A DNA stretch of 37,592 nucleotides, taken from positions 1 to 37,592 of the forward strand of contig JAGGAG010000004.1 in assembly GCA_017889745.1 (NCBI GenBank). Reading direction: 5' to 3'. Origin of the DNA: Gemmatimonadota bacterium. GTDB lineage: Bacteria; Gemmatimonadota; Gemmatimonadetes; Gemmatimonadales; GWC2-71-9. Every line of letters starts with the position of its first letter. The first letter of the stretch is position 1. Position numbers and translations under genes: made by a program. The notes below the pieces were generated by a model that worked only from the letters and a program-made list of their open reading frames with translations, made no database searches and had not been told where the DNA came from. Of the stretch, positions 26,081 to 37,592 are shown one piece after another.

Positions 26081-27006
26081 ACCGGCGGTCCTGAGCGCTC
26101 CCCGGCACCGGCCTCCGCGATCCGCTCGAGCGTGCGGACCGCGGCATCGACGATTTCGCGGGCAAACCCGACATCGCGCTGGTCGAGTGGCGCGTCCGAC
26201 GCAGTGGTGCGGAGGAAGAACACGCCTGCGGGCTCACCCCGGAGCTCGAACCGAATCGCGATCGCTGAGCGGAGCGGCACCGGAAGTCCGTCGGCGTGCC
26301 AGGAAACCCGCACCGCCTCGTACAGTGGATCGGTGGCAACGTCTTCCACGTGTACCACGTCGCCGGTATCGAGCGCGCGGCGGAGCTCGGGATAGCGCGT
26401 CAGGTCCACCGGCAGCGACTGGATCGACGGGTCCTCATAGGCGGCGACGACAGTGCCCTGTGCGTCGCCCGGTTTGGCCAGGATGATGGAGCAGCGCGGA
26501 ATGCGGAGGCCCTGGGCCACTCGTCGCACCAGGAGCTGGAAGATCTCGGCCGCCGTGAGGCCGGTGGTGACGTCGGCCATCACGTTGGCCGGGGTGCGCA
26601 ATTCTCTCTCCGCCGCCTCGTCCTTCACCTCGTGGCGGGCGCGCAGCTGCGCCTTCACCCGGGCCACGAGTTCATGCACCCGGAACGGTTTGACGATGAA
26701 GTCCTGGGGGCCCGCCTCGAGGACGCGGTACACATCGGCATCGGGAGGGCGCGAGGAAAGGAGCAGCAGGCCCGGCGCGGGGGCGGGCGCCGCCGCGCGG
26801 AGCCGGGCCACCCCGGCGGCCGCATCCGCGCCGGCCGCCACGATGTCCACCAGCAGGAGCTCGGTCGGGCCGTCCGCGAAGGCCCCCTCCAGCTCGGTTA
26901 CATCGGGGATGGCTACCACCTCGAAGCCGTGCTCCCGCAGGACACGGATGAGCGTCCGCCCGAGGGCGAGATCGGGATCGAGGATAACGAGCCGCGGTGC
27001 GGTCAT
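26077..27006 (-). CDS. Response regulator receiver plus GAF domain protein
   Basis: RLVILDPDLALGRTLIRVLREHG...LLLVDIVAAGA...LLLLSSRPP...FIVKPFRVHELVARVKA, then GAF-like LTAAEIFQLLVRRVAQGLRIPRCSIIL...RSAIAIRFELRGEPAGVFFLRT. Confidence 0.85.
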
Positions 27007-27966
27007 CCCGCGATGAATCTTGCGAACACCGCATCGTCCACGTTGCCGCCCGAGGCGATCACGGCGACTGGGCCTTTCGGCCGGTAGCGGCCGGCGAGGA
27101 GCGCCGCCACGGAGGCCGCGCCGGAGGGCTCGACCCTGAGGCCGGCCTCTTCGTGCAGGTGCTTCACGGCGGCGCCGATGTCGGCGTCGCTCACCTGCAC
27201 CGCCTCGCGCACGGCATCGCGGAACACTTCGAATGGCAGGCGGCCGACACTGGGAGGAATGAGGCCGTCAGCCACGCTGGTCGGGGCCTCGAGCGTCACC
27301 GGGGCGCCGGCGCGAAGGGCCGCGGCGGCTTTCGCAGCGTGCTCCGGCTCCACCGCGACGAGGTCGACGTCCGCACCGGTCGCCGCGATGGCGGCCGCGG
27401 CACCAGCCAGCAGCCCGCCGCCACCAACCTGCACCAGGAGCGCCCGCACGTCGGGCCACTCCTGGAGGATTTCCAGGGTGAGGGTTCCCTGCCCCGCGAT
27501 CACGTCGGCGTGTTCGTAGGGCGGGATGAGCACCAGGCCCTCGCGCTCGGCGATGTCGGCACAGACCTTCACCCGTTCATGCCGCTCGACGAAGACGATT
27601 TCGGCGCCGTGGCTCTTCACGCCCGCCACCTTCACGGCGGGCGAGTCCTTGGGCATGACGATGACGGTGCGCACGCCGAAGCGCTTCCCGGCAAAGGCGA
27701 CGGCCTGGGCGTGGTTTCCGCTGGAGTGCGTGACGATGCCGCGAGCCCGCACGGAGGGTTCGAGGCGGGCGATGGCAGTCCAGGCACCACGGATCTTGAA
27801 GGCGCCGATAGGCTGGAGAAATTCGGCCTTGAGCCGGACGGGCACGCCGACCCGGCGCGACAGCGCCTCGAGCGGGATCAGCGGCGTCCGGACGGCGACC
27901 CCCTCGAGCCCCAGCGCCGCGCGCCGGAGGTTCGCGAGATCCACCAGCGGCGGCCGGACCGCCGCT

Positions 27967-27974
<8 letters not shown>
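27003..27974 (-). CDS. PLP-dependent threonine/serine ammonia-lyase family enzyme
   Basis: [25 protein letters not shown] (PLP Lys), [60 protein letters not shown]. Confidence 0.9.
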
Positions 27975-30453
<2,479 letters not shown>

Positions 30454-30577
30454 GAGCGTCCAGGGTCGGGTGGGTCAGCGGCCGTTTCGGGCGGCCGGAA
30501 CAGGCGCGAAAGATACCCGGGACGCGGGGGCTGCGGCAAGCGGAAAAGTGGCGCCTAAGCGCTTGAACGACAAACGC

Positions 30578-33500
30578 TTATGTGGTGCCCTCCGACCGGA
30601 CCACGGTTCCGGCCCGCCGGGTCGCGAACCAGTGCTGCAGTTCGTCGAACCAGACGTAGAAGACCGGCGTGACGTAGAGCGTCACCAGCTGGGAAAAAGC
30701 GAGGCCTCCCACCACGGCCAGGCCGAGCGGCCGGCGCGACTCGGCGCCCGCGCCGTGGCCGAGGGCGATCGGCAGCGTGCCCATGAGCGCGGCGAAGGTG
30801 GTCATCATGATCGGGCGGAAGCGGGCCGACGCCGCCTCGAGGATCGAGGCCTCCGGCCCCTTCCCGCGCCGCTCGGCCTCGATGGCGAAGTCGATCATCA
30901 TGATCGCGTTCTTCTTGACCAGGCCCACCAGCAGGATGATGCCGACGAAGGCGTACACGCTCAGGTCCTGCCGGAAGATCAGCAGCGTCAGCAGCGCGCC
31001 AAAGCCGGCGAACGGCAGGCCGGTGAGGATGGTGAGCGGGTGGATGAAGCTCTCGTACAGGATGCCGAGCACGATGTAGATCACCGCGACGGCAAGGATC
31101 AGGAGGATGAGCAGGCCCTGCTGCGCATCGGCAAAGGCCTGCGCCGCGCCGGAGAAGCTCGCGGTGATGCCGGTGCCCACGATGGGAGCGGCTGCCGTCT
31201 CGACCGCCTTCACGGCGTCGCCGATGGCCACGCCGGGAGCCAGGTTGAACGAGATGGTGACCGACGGGAGTTGTCCCGAGTGGTTCACCGAGAGCGGACC
31301 CACCGTCTCGGTGACCGTCGCCAGTGCCGTCAGCGGCACCAGGGTGCCGTTCGGGGCCCGCACGGAGAGCAGCCGCATGGCATCGAGGTCACGCTGGTAC
31401 TGCGGCAGCAGTTCCATCACCACGAAGTACTGGTTGTTGTCGGTGAAGATGGTGGACACCTGGCCGGCGCCGTAGGCGTTGTAGAGCGCCTGCTCGATCT
31501 GCTGCACGGTGACGCCCAGCGACGACGCGCGGTCGCGGTCGATGGCGACGTTGATCTGCGGGTTCTTGATCTGCAGGTCGCTGGTCACGTCGCGCAACTG
31601 TGGCAGCGCCGCGAGGGCCGCCTCGAGCTTCTTGTCGGTGGCGTAGAGCTGGCCGATGTCGCTTCCCTGCAGGGTGTACTGGTAGAGGCTCTTGGACGAG
31701 CGGCCGCCGATGTTGATGGGTGGCGGGTTGGTGAAGTACACGCGAATGCCGGGTACCGCCGAGAGCTTGCGGGTGAGCTGCCGTGCCACGGCATCGGCGT
31801 CGAGCTTCCGGTCCCGGCGCGGCTTGAGCCTCACGATGAACCGGCCCTGGTTGCTGGCCGCCGCGCGCCCACCCGACCCGATCGCCGACATGAAGCCGGC
31901 CACGTTCTCATCCGCCACCAGGATCGCCATCGCCGCCTGCTGGTACCGCATCATCGCCTCGAACGAGGTGCCCTCCGCCGCCTCGGTGGTGCCCCGCAGC
32001 TGGTCCTGGTCCTCGCTGGGGATGAACCCCTTGGGCACCAACTGCCAGAGCACCACGGTGCCCGCCAGTACCAGGGCACTGAACCCGAGCGCCACCGGTC
32101 GATGGGCCATGACCCATGCCAGCGACCGCTCGTAAGCGCGGAGTGTCGCCTCATAGCCACGCTCGAACCATGCGGTGGCCTGCTCCACCCGGCTCCGCTT
32201 GCCGCCGTGGTGCGGCCTGAGGAACCGGCTGCCAAGCATCGGGGTCAGCGTCAGCGACACGAACGCCGACACCAGGATCGATACCGCGATGGTGACGGAG
32301 AACTCGCGGAAGAGCCGCCCGACGATGCCGCCCAGGAACAGGAGCGGAATGAACACCGCCACGAGCGACAGCGTCATCGAAAGGATGGTGAAGCCGATTT
32401 CCTTCGACCCGTTGAGCGCGGCCTGCATCGGCTTCTCGCCCATTTCCATGTGGCGCACGATGTTCTCGAGCATCACGATGGCGTCGTCCACCACGAAGCC
32501 CACCGACAGCGTGAGGGCCATGAGCGACAGGTTGTCGAGGCTGTAGCCCAGCACCTTCATGACGGCGAAGGTGCCGAGCAGGGACATCGGCAGGGCCAGG
32601 CTCGGGATGACGGTCGCCGAGAGGTTCCTGAGGAACAGGAAGATGACCAGCACCACGAGGCACAGCGTGAGGTACAGGGTGAACTTCACGTCGTCTACCG
32701 ACTTCCGGATCGTCTCCGAGCGGTCGTAGATGGTGGTCACGTCCACCGACGGCGGCAGGCTGAGGCCGATCTCCTGCATCGTCTTCCGCACCCGGGCCGC
32801 CACCTCGACGGTGTTGGTGCCGGGCTGCCGGTAGATGGTGAGCACGATGCCGCGGGTCTGGTTGTACCAGGCGGCGGCCTTGGTGTCCTGCACGCTGTCG
32901 ATGACCCGGCCGAGGTCTTCCAGCCGCACCGGCCGCCCGTTGCGCCAGGCCACGATGAGCGGCCGGAATTCCGAGGCATTCTGCAGCTGGCCGGTGGCCT
33001 GCACGGCATAGGCGCGGTCGGTGCCCCAGAGGATGCCGGTGGGCATGTTGACGTTGCCCTGGTCGATGGCATCGCTCACCTCGTCGATGCCGATCTGGCG
33101 CGCTGCCATCGCCTGGGGATCGAGCTGCACCCGTACCGCGTACTTCTGGGAGCCGAACACCCGCACCTGCGCCACGCCCTCCACCGTGGAAAGCCGCTGG
33201 CCGATGTTCACCTGCCCGAACTCATCCAGCTGCGACAGCCTCAGCGAAGGTGAGGTGAGGGCATACACGATGATCGGCGACTGCGACGGGTCCACCTTCT
33301 GGTAGGTGGGCGGCACGATGTTCTGCGGCAGCTGCCGGAGGGTCTGGGTGATGGCAGCCTGCACGTCGCTCGCGGCCGCGTCGATGTCGCGGTCGAGCGC
33401 GAACTGCAGGGCGATCTCTGTGCTGCCCTGGAAGCTGGTGGAGGTGATCGCTTCGAGGCCGGCGATGGTGGAGAATTGCTTCTCGAGCGGCGTGGCGACC

Positions 33501-33685
33501 GATGCAGCCATCGTGGTGGGGCTCGCACCCGGCACCGACGCGCTCACCGAGATCGTGGGATAGTCCACCGGCGGGAGGTCGCTCACCGGCAGGCTGCGGT
33601 AGGCGGCCAGCCCGAACACGAGGATCCCGGACATGACGAGCGTGGTCATGACCGGGCGCTTGATGAACGGTTCGCTCAGGTTCAC
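30578..33685 (-). CDS. RND efflux transporter, HAE1/AcrB-like inner membrane pump
   Basis: FIKRPVMTTLVMSGILVFGLAAYRSLPVSDLPPVDYPTISVSASVPGASP; GFVVDDAIVMLENIVRHMEMG; 1035 aa. Confidence 0.95.
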   Translation of the reverse strand: MNLSEPFIKRPVMTTLVMSGILVFGLAAYRSLPVSDLPPVDYPTISVSASVPGASPTTMAASVATPLEKQFSTIAGLEAITSTSFQGSTEIALQFALDRDIDAAASDVQAAITQTLRQLPQNIVPPTYQKVDPSQSPIIVYALTSPSLRLSQLDEFGQVNIGQRLSTVEGVAQVRVFGSQKYAVRVQLDPQAMAARQIGIDEVSDAIDQGNVNMPTGILWGTDRAYAVQATGQLQNASEFRPLIVAWRNGRPVRLEDLGRVIDSVQDTKAAAWYNQTRGIVLTIYRQPGTNTVEVAARVRKTMQEIGLSLPPSVDVTTIYDRSETIRKSVDDVKFTLYLTLCLVVLVIFLFLRNLSATVIPSLALPMSLLGTFAVMKVLGYSLDNLSLMALTLSVGFVVDDAIVMLENIVRHMEMGEKPMQAALNGSKEIGFTILSMTLSLVAVFIPLLFLGGIVGRLFREFSVTIAVSILVSAFVSLTLTPMLGSRFLRPHHGGKRSRVEQATAWFERGYEATLRAYERSLAWVMAHRPVALGFSALVLAGTVVLWQLVPKGFIPSEDQDQLRGTTEAAEGTSFEAMMRYQQAAMAILVADENVAGFMSAIGSGGRAAASNQGRFIVRLKPRRDRKLDADAVARQLTRKLSAVPGIRVYFTNPPPINIGGRSSKSLYQYTLQGSDIGQLYATDKKLEAALAALPQLRDVTSDLQIKNPQINVAIDRDRASSLGVTVQQIEQALYNAYGAGQVSTIFTDNNQYFVVMELLPQYQRDLDAMRLLSVRAPNGTLVPLTALATVTETVGPLSVNHSGQLPSVTISFNLAPGVAIGDAVKAVETAAAPIVGTGITASFSGAAQAFADAQQGLLILLILAVAVIYIVLGILYESFIHPLTILTGLPFAGFGALLTLLIFRQDLSVYAFVGIILLVGLVKKNAIMMIDFAIEAERRGKGPEASILEAASARFRPIMMTTFAALMGTLPIALGHGAGAESRRPLGLAVVGGLAFSQLVTLYVTPVFYVWFDELQHWFATRRAGTVVRSEGTT

Positions 33686-34773
33686 GGGGCACCTCCCTGC
33701 TGCTGCACCTGCACCCTGGCGCCGTCGGTGAGGCGCAGCTGGCCGTCGACCACCACTTGCTCTCCTGCACTCACGCCCGCCGTGAGAACGGCAATCGAGT
33801 CTCCTTGCCGCCGCAGCATGACCGGGCGCATGTGCGCCTTTCCCGAGTCGACCACGTATACGTAGCTGCCCTGCTGGCCGGTAACGACCGCGCTCGACGG
33901 CAGCACGATCACGGCCTTGTCCACCGAGAGGTCGAGTTGCACCCGCACCAGGGCCCCGGGCCAGAGCCGGCTGTCCCGGTTGGTGAACTCCGCCTTGAGC
34001 GCGATGGTGCCGGTCATCGAATCGACGGCGTTGTCGAGGAAGTCGAGCGTGCCGGTCACGGCCGTTGCGGTGTCGCCCACCGGGATGGCGCGGACCTCCT
34101 GCCTGCGACCGGCCAGGGCGCGCAGATCGAACAGGTAGGAGGCGGGCACGCTGAAGCGCACCCGGATCGGGGCCATCTGGTTGATGACCACCAGCGCGTC
34201 ACCGCTGCCGGCGCGCACGAGGTTGCCTTCGCGCACCAGGAGCGAGCCGGCGCGCCCGGTAATGGGCGCGCGCACGGTCGCATACTGGAGGCTCAGGCGG
34301 GCCTGGTCGATCTGCGCCTGGTCGGAGCGGAGCGTGGCCTCGAGGCCCGCGGCGGTGGCACGGGCCTGGTCGAGCTGCTGTCCGGTAACGTACTCCTTGG
34401 CGGCGAGTGCCTCGAAGCGGTCGCGGTCGCGCCGGGCACTTTCCCACTGCGCCGAGTCGCGCGCGAGCGCGGCCTCGGCCTGGCTCAGTGCCGCGCGGAA
34501 GGGCCGCGGATCGATCTGGAAGAGGATCTGTCCCTCCGCAACCTGGTCACCCTCACGGAAGGTGACTCGGTCGATGAGCCCGGACACCTGGGCCTCGACC
34601 CGCGCCGTGCGCACCGGCTCAACGGTGCCGGTGGCCTCGAGCACGAGGGGCACGTCGCGCTGCACCGCGGCCGCAAGGGTCACCGGAGCCGCGGCCTGGG
34701 TGGCGGCGCCCTTGGGCTTGCAGGCCGACGAGGCCGCAACCAGCACGAGGACGAGGAACCGGAGCCGGATCAC
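33682..34773 (-). CDS. RND periplasmic adaptor (membrane fusion) lipoprotein
   Basis: GTG at 34773 overlapping the upstream stop; VLVAASSACKPKG lipobox; VRTARVEAQVSGLIDRVTFREGDQVAEGQILFQIDPRPFRAAL; VRAPITGRAGSLLVREGNLVRAG. Confidence 0.93.
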   Translation of the reverse strand: MIRLRFLVLVLVAASSACKPKGAATQAAAPVTLAAAVQRDVPLVLEATGTVEPVRTARVEAQVSGLIDRVTFREGDQVAEGQILFQIDPRPFRAALSQAEAALARDSAQWESARRDRDRFEALAAKEYVTGQQLDQARATAAGLEATLRSDQAQIDQARLSLQYATVRAPITGRAGSLLVREGNLVRAGSGDALVVINQMAPIRVRFSVPASYLFDLRALAGRRQEVRAIPVGDTATAVTGTLDFLDNAVDSMTGTIALKAEFTNRDSRLWPGALVRVQLDLSVDKAVIVLPSSAVVTGQQGSYVYVVDSGKAHMRPVMLRRQGDSIAVLTAGVSAGEQVVVDGQLRLTDGARVQVQQQGGAP

Positions 34774-36257
34774 CTGGTTGGGTCCGTGGGTTCGGAGAGT
34801 CGAATGCGTGCGCCGCCATCGGGATCGAGCAAGGCGGCATCGTGCGCCAGCTGCACCAGGGCGGAATACCACTGAAGATGCGCCTGGATGCGCTGCGCCC
34901 GTGCGTCGGCGAGGGCGTTCTCGGCAGCGAGGAGGTCGATCAGTCCACCCACCCCTTCCTTGTATCGGGCCAGCGCCGCTTCCGCGGACGCGGTAGCGCT
35001 GGCCAGCAACTCCGCGGAAGTGCGCACCCGCTGGCTCGCGGTGCGCTGCGCTTCATACGCCGCAAATACCTGGTAGGTGACCTGCTGTGCCAGGCTCGCA
35101 GTACGGGCAAGCTCGGCCTCGGCGAGCGCCTGTGCTTCACGGGTGTTGAACTCCCAGCTGAAGCCATTGAACAGGGGCACCGCGAGGGAGAACCCGAGCG
35201 AGTAGAAGTTTCCGCCACCTCCGCCAGTCGAGAGAATGATGTTGCGGCCCGCGGCCCCGGTGGCGGAGATGGAGGGCAACCGGGCGGACTTCACGGCGCG
35301 AGTGCGCTGTTCAGCCGCGGCCCAGGTGGCCTGTGCCGCGGCGAGGTCGGGCCGGTTCTCGAGCGCGTGCGTCACCAGCACGTCCACGCTGTCGGCGACT
35401 TCGGCAATCTGGCCGTGGCTCAGCACCACATCGGCGTCGAGGTCCATCGTCGCGGGGAATCCCGCCGCGGTGGCGAGGGCGCCGCGCGCGGTGCGCACCT
35501 GGCCCTCGGTGGTCTGCACCGCGAGCAGCGCCTGTGACACGGCGGTGCGTGCCTGGAGCACGTCGGCGATGGTGGCAACGCCTACGCGCCGCCGGTCTTC
35601 GGCGGCAGCGAGGTTGACGTTCTGTTCCGCGAGGGTCGTGCGCTGGGCCTCGAGCAGCGCCCGGAGCCCGACGTAGTCATAGTACGCGCGCGCCGTGCGG
35701 AGGACCACATCGGCGATGATGGAGTTGTGGGTCCAGTCGGCGGCGAGCAGAGCCTCGCGCGCGGCGCCGATGGTGCCGGCGCGCCCACCGAGATCGAAGA
35801 GCAGCCAGCTGAAGCCGACGCTCGGGATGTACAGCACCTGCTGCACCGACTGCCGGCCCTGGGTGGCGGGATTCTGCAGCCCGGTGATGCCCATCGCGCC
35901 GTCGATCTGCGGATAGGCCAGGCCCCGCGACGAGCCGTACGCGGCCGCGCTGGCCCGGGCGTTCTCCCAGGCCATCCGGGTGTCGGGGCTGTTGCGAAGG
36001 GCCAGATCGACGAGGTCGGCCAGGGTCAGCGAGTCGCGGCGGGCCGCAAACTCGGCCGGCAGGGCGATCGGTGCGGGAGCCAGGGGCGCGCGTTCCCGGC
36101 TGGGCGGGGGCGGAGTCCAGACCCGCTCCGGCGCCGGGGACGTGGACTGCGCACCGCCGACGCCGGGCGAGGCAGGGGCACAAGCCGCCAGCCCCAGGGT
36201 CAGGGCCAGGAGCCACGGCAGCAACGTGCACGGACGCGCGGTCTTGAAGTGGGACAA
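34770..36257 (-). CDS. TolC-like outer membrane efflux lipoprotein
   Basis: LTLGLAACAPASPG lipobox; SLTLADLVDLALRNSPDTRMAWENARASAAAYGSSRGLAYPQIDG; YKEGVGGLIDLLAAENALADAR. Confidence 0.92.
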   Translation of the reverse strand: MSHFKTARPCTLLPWLLALTLGLAACAPASPGVGGAQSTSPAPERVWTPPPPSRERAPLAPAPIALPAEFAARRDSLTLADLVDLALRNSPDTRMAWENARASAAAYGSSRGLAYPQIDGAMGITGLQNPATQGRQSVQQVLYIPSVGFSWLLFDLGGRAGTIGAAREALLAADWTHNSIIADVVLRTARAYYDYVGLRALLEAQRTTLAEQNVNLAAAEDRRRVGVATIADVLQARTAVSQALLAVQTTEGQVRTARGALATAAGFPATMDLDADVVLSHGQIAEVADSVDVLVTHALENRPDLAAAQATWAAAEQRTRAVKSARLPSISATGAAGRNIILSTGGGGGNFYSLGFSLAVPLFNGFSWEFNTREAQALAEAELARTASLAQQVTYQVFAAYEAQRTASQRVRTSAELLASATASAEAALARYKEGVGGLIDLLAAENALADARAQRIQAHLQWYSALVQLAHDAALLDPDGGARIRLSEPTDPTR

Positions 36258-36319
36258 GATCGGGGCAATTCAGTGCGAAAGTGACGAAGAGTGGCCCGTT
36301 CGGCCGCAGGCACGACTTC

Positions 36320-36326
36320 AGTTATA
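36320..36326 (-). promoter_or_regulatory. Putative -10 box of the RND operon
   Basis: Minus-strand TATAAC about 60 nt upstream of the TTG start at 36257; -35 region weak (TTCAAC, 19-nt spacing). Confidence 0.35.
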
Positions 36327-36408
36327 CGTCCTGCTGGCGCCGAATGTTGAATCGTAAGGCAGGTAGGCGGGTTGGGGGCCGGATGCGAACGGCGCGTACC
36401 GATGCGAC

Positions 36409-36437
36409 GACGGCGGCCCCAACGGAGAGCCGCCGTC
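36409..36437. other. Stable hairpin in the divergent intergenic region
   Basis: gacggcggc (36409-36417) / gccgccgtc (36429-36437), 11-nt loop; no T-tract. Confidence 0.4.
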
Positions 36438-36749
36438 TCGCTTCGCTGCGATGGTCACCCTGGTGGCGACCCTTGCATGCTACGGTCGGGGCATCGACGG
36501 CGTGTCAAATCACACCGTCATCTCACCGCGCCGAGGCCTTTCCGCCCAGCTGGGCCGGAAGGGGGCGGGCGAGGTAAAGGGTCGGGGCTCCGGGGCCACT
36601 CAAGGGAACTGTCCGGGGCGAGCCCTGTGCTGGCGTGGGTTCCATCGTACCACTCCTTGTTGCCTGTTCCTGGCGGCCGGAATGACCTGTCGTCCGGCCT
36701 TCACAGACTTGGATGCATCCCGGCGGCCAATGGTTGCGTAGGGACCCGC

Positions 36750-36777
36750 GCAACCCTTTCGAGGCCGTCTGTGTCTA
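36750..36777 (+). promoter_or_regulatory. ECF-sigma-type (autoregulatory) promoter
   Basis: gcAACCc (36750-36756), about 17 nt, GTCTA (36773-36777), about 40 nt upstream of the ECF sigma GTG start. Confidence 0.5.
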
Positions 36778-36817
36778 CGTGCTGTCCCACGGATCGAATC
36801 CAGCGCCCGGGAGCCAG

Positions 36818-37366
36818 GTGGACGACCAGCAACTGATCGGGCGCATCCGGGCCGGGGACCCGGCAGCGGAGCGCCAGCTCTTCGAGACCTACGCGGACCG
36901 GATCCACCGGATCGTCTTCCGATTCGTCGGCGATCCGGAGGCTGCCCAGGACTGTGTACAGGAGACGTTCATCCGGGCCTTCGATCGGCTGGGGACGTTT
37001 CGGGGCGAGGCGGCGCTGGGTACCTGGCTCGGTTCGATCGCGGTCTCAGTGGCGCTCAATGCGCTGCGCGGGCGAAGGCGCGACGAGAAGCGGCATGCTC
37101 CGTGGGAAGAGGCCGAGGTCGTGGCGGCACCATCGGCGCGCATCAGCGAGCCGGATCTCAAGACCAGGCTGCATGCCGAGATCGACCAGCTGCCGGAGGG
37201 TTACAGGATGGTGTTCCTGCTGCACGACGTGGAGGGCTACACGCACGAGGAGATCGGCACGATGCTCGGCGTCCAGTCGGGCACGTCGAAGGCCCAGCTG
37301 TTCCGGGCCCGGGCACGACTGCGCGAGCGGCTGGCCGATTTCGCACCGGAGGTGAGCGGCGCATGA
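36818..37366 (+). CDS. ECF (sigma-24/RpoE-like) RNA polymerase sigma factor
   Basis: DDQQLIGRIRAGDPAAERQLFETYADRIHRIVFRFVGDPEAAQDCVQETFIRAFDRLGTFRGEAALGTWLGSIAVSVALNALRGRRR; sigma4 LPEGYRMVFLLHDVEGYTHEEIGTMLGVQSGTSKAQLFRARARLRERL. Confidence 0.94.
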   Translation: MDDQQLIGRIRAGDPAAERQLFETYADRIHRIVFRFVGDPEAAQDCVQETFIRAFDRLGTFRGEAALGTWLGSIAVSVALNALRGRRRDEKRHAPWEEAEVVAAPSARISEPDLKTRLHAEIDQLPEGYRMVFLLHDVEGYTHEEIGTMLGVQSGTSKAQLFRARARLRERLADFAPEVSGA

Positions 37367-37592
37367 CCGACGAACACGACGAAACCCCGCTCGACCCGCG
37401 GATCGTGGAGCTGGCGAAGGGCTACAACGCGCCGCCGGCGGTGGATCGCGAGGCACTGTGGCAGGTGATCGAGGCGCGCCGGCGGCCGGCAGTCGACGGC
37501 CGGTACCCGGCAACGGGCCGCCGCCTGGGCGGCAGGCGGAAGTCGAGGGGCAGCCGGCGGCCGGTGCTGAGCACGCGGGCCGCGGCGTGGAT
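37363..37592 (+). CDS. Putative anti-sigma factor N-terminus (truncated by window end)
   Basis: ATGA overlap with the sigma stop; MTDEHDETPLDPRIVELAKGYNAPPAVDREALWQVIEARRRPAVDG; position-based inference. Confidence 0.5.
   Translation, partial: MTDEHDETPLDPRIVELAKGYNAPPAVDREALWQVIEARRRPAVDGRYPATGRRLGGRRKSRGSRRPVLSTRAAAW

Noticed and set aside
30556-30580. taagcg/cgctta inverted repeat upstream of gyrA as an operator
   Set aside because: Overlaps the stop codon of the RND gene (minus strand) and is located like a weak terminator; too short to support a regulator site.

Overview
High-GC bacterial chromosomal window of 37.6 kb. Codon usage and protein style suggest a Gemmatimonadota-like organism, but this is inference only. 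It is densely packed with core and housekeeping genes, many joined by 4-bp ATGA/GTGA stop/start overlaps: a glycosyltransferase end, heme A synthase, SLC13-type transporter, YceI/cupredoxin envelope cluster, sulfurtransferase, Ada, SufE, PncA/PncB NAD salvage, glycosylasparaginase, outer-membrane barrel, saccharopine-DH-like protein, TetR, M1 peptidase, a gyrA/PLP-dehydratase/response-regulator/Ser-Thr-kinase overlapping gene chain, a tripartite RND efflux operon, and an ECF sigma/anti-sigma start. I found no tRNA, rRNA, CRISPR array, transposon or phage genes, and no obvious new defence or biosynthetic system. The most unusual signal is a set of five degenerate 7-nt-period repeat arrays at gene boundaries (~5481, 14735, 17734, 18936 and 24605). 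Their units follow a shared RGTNNNN pattern (GGTRAAC or RGTCRNN types). Two arrays are organised as inverted repeats, and the arrays supply stop codons, a start codon or signal-peptide codons to the flanking genes. A second notable item is a yceI gene remnant with an in-frame stop at ~2292-2480 (minus strand).
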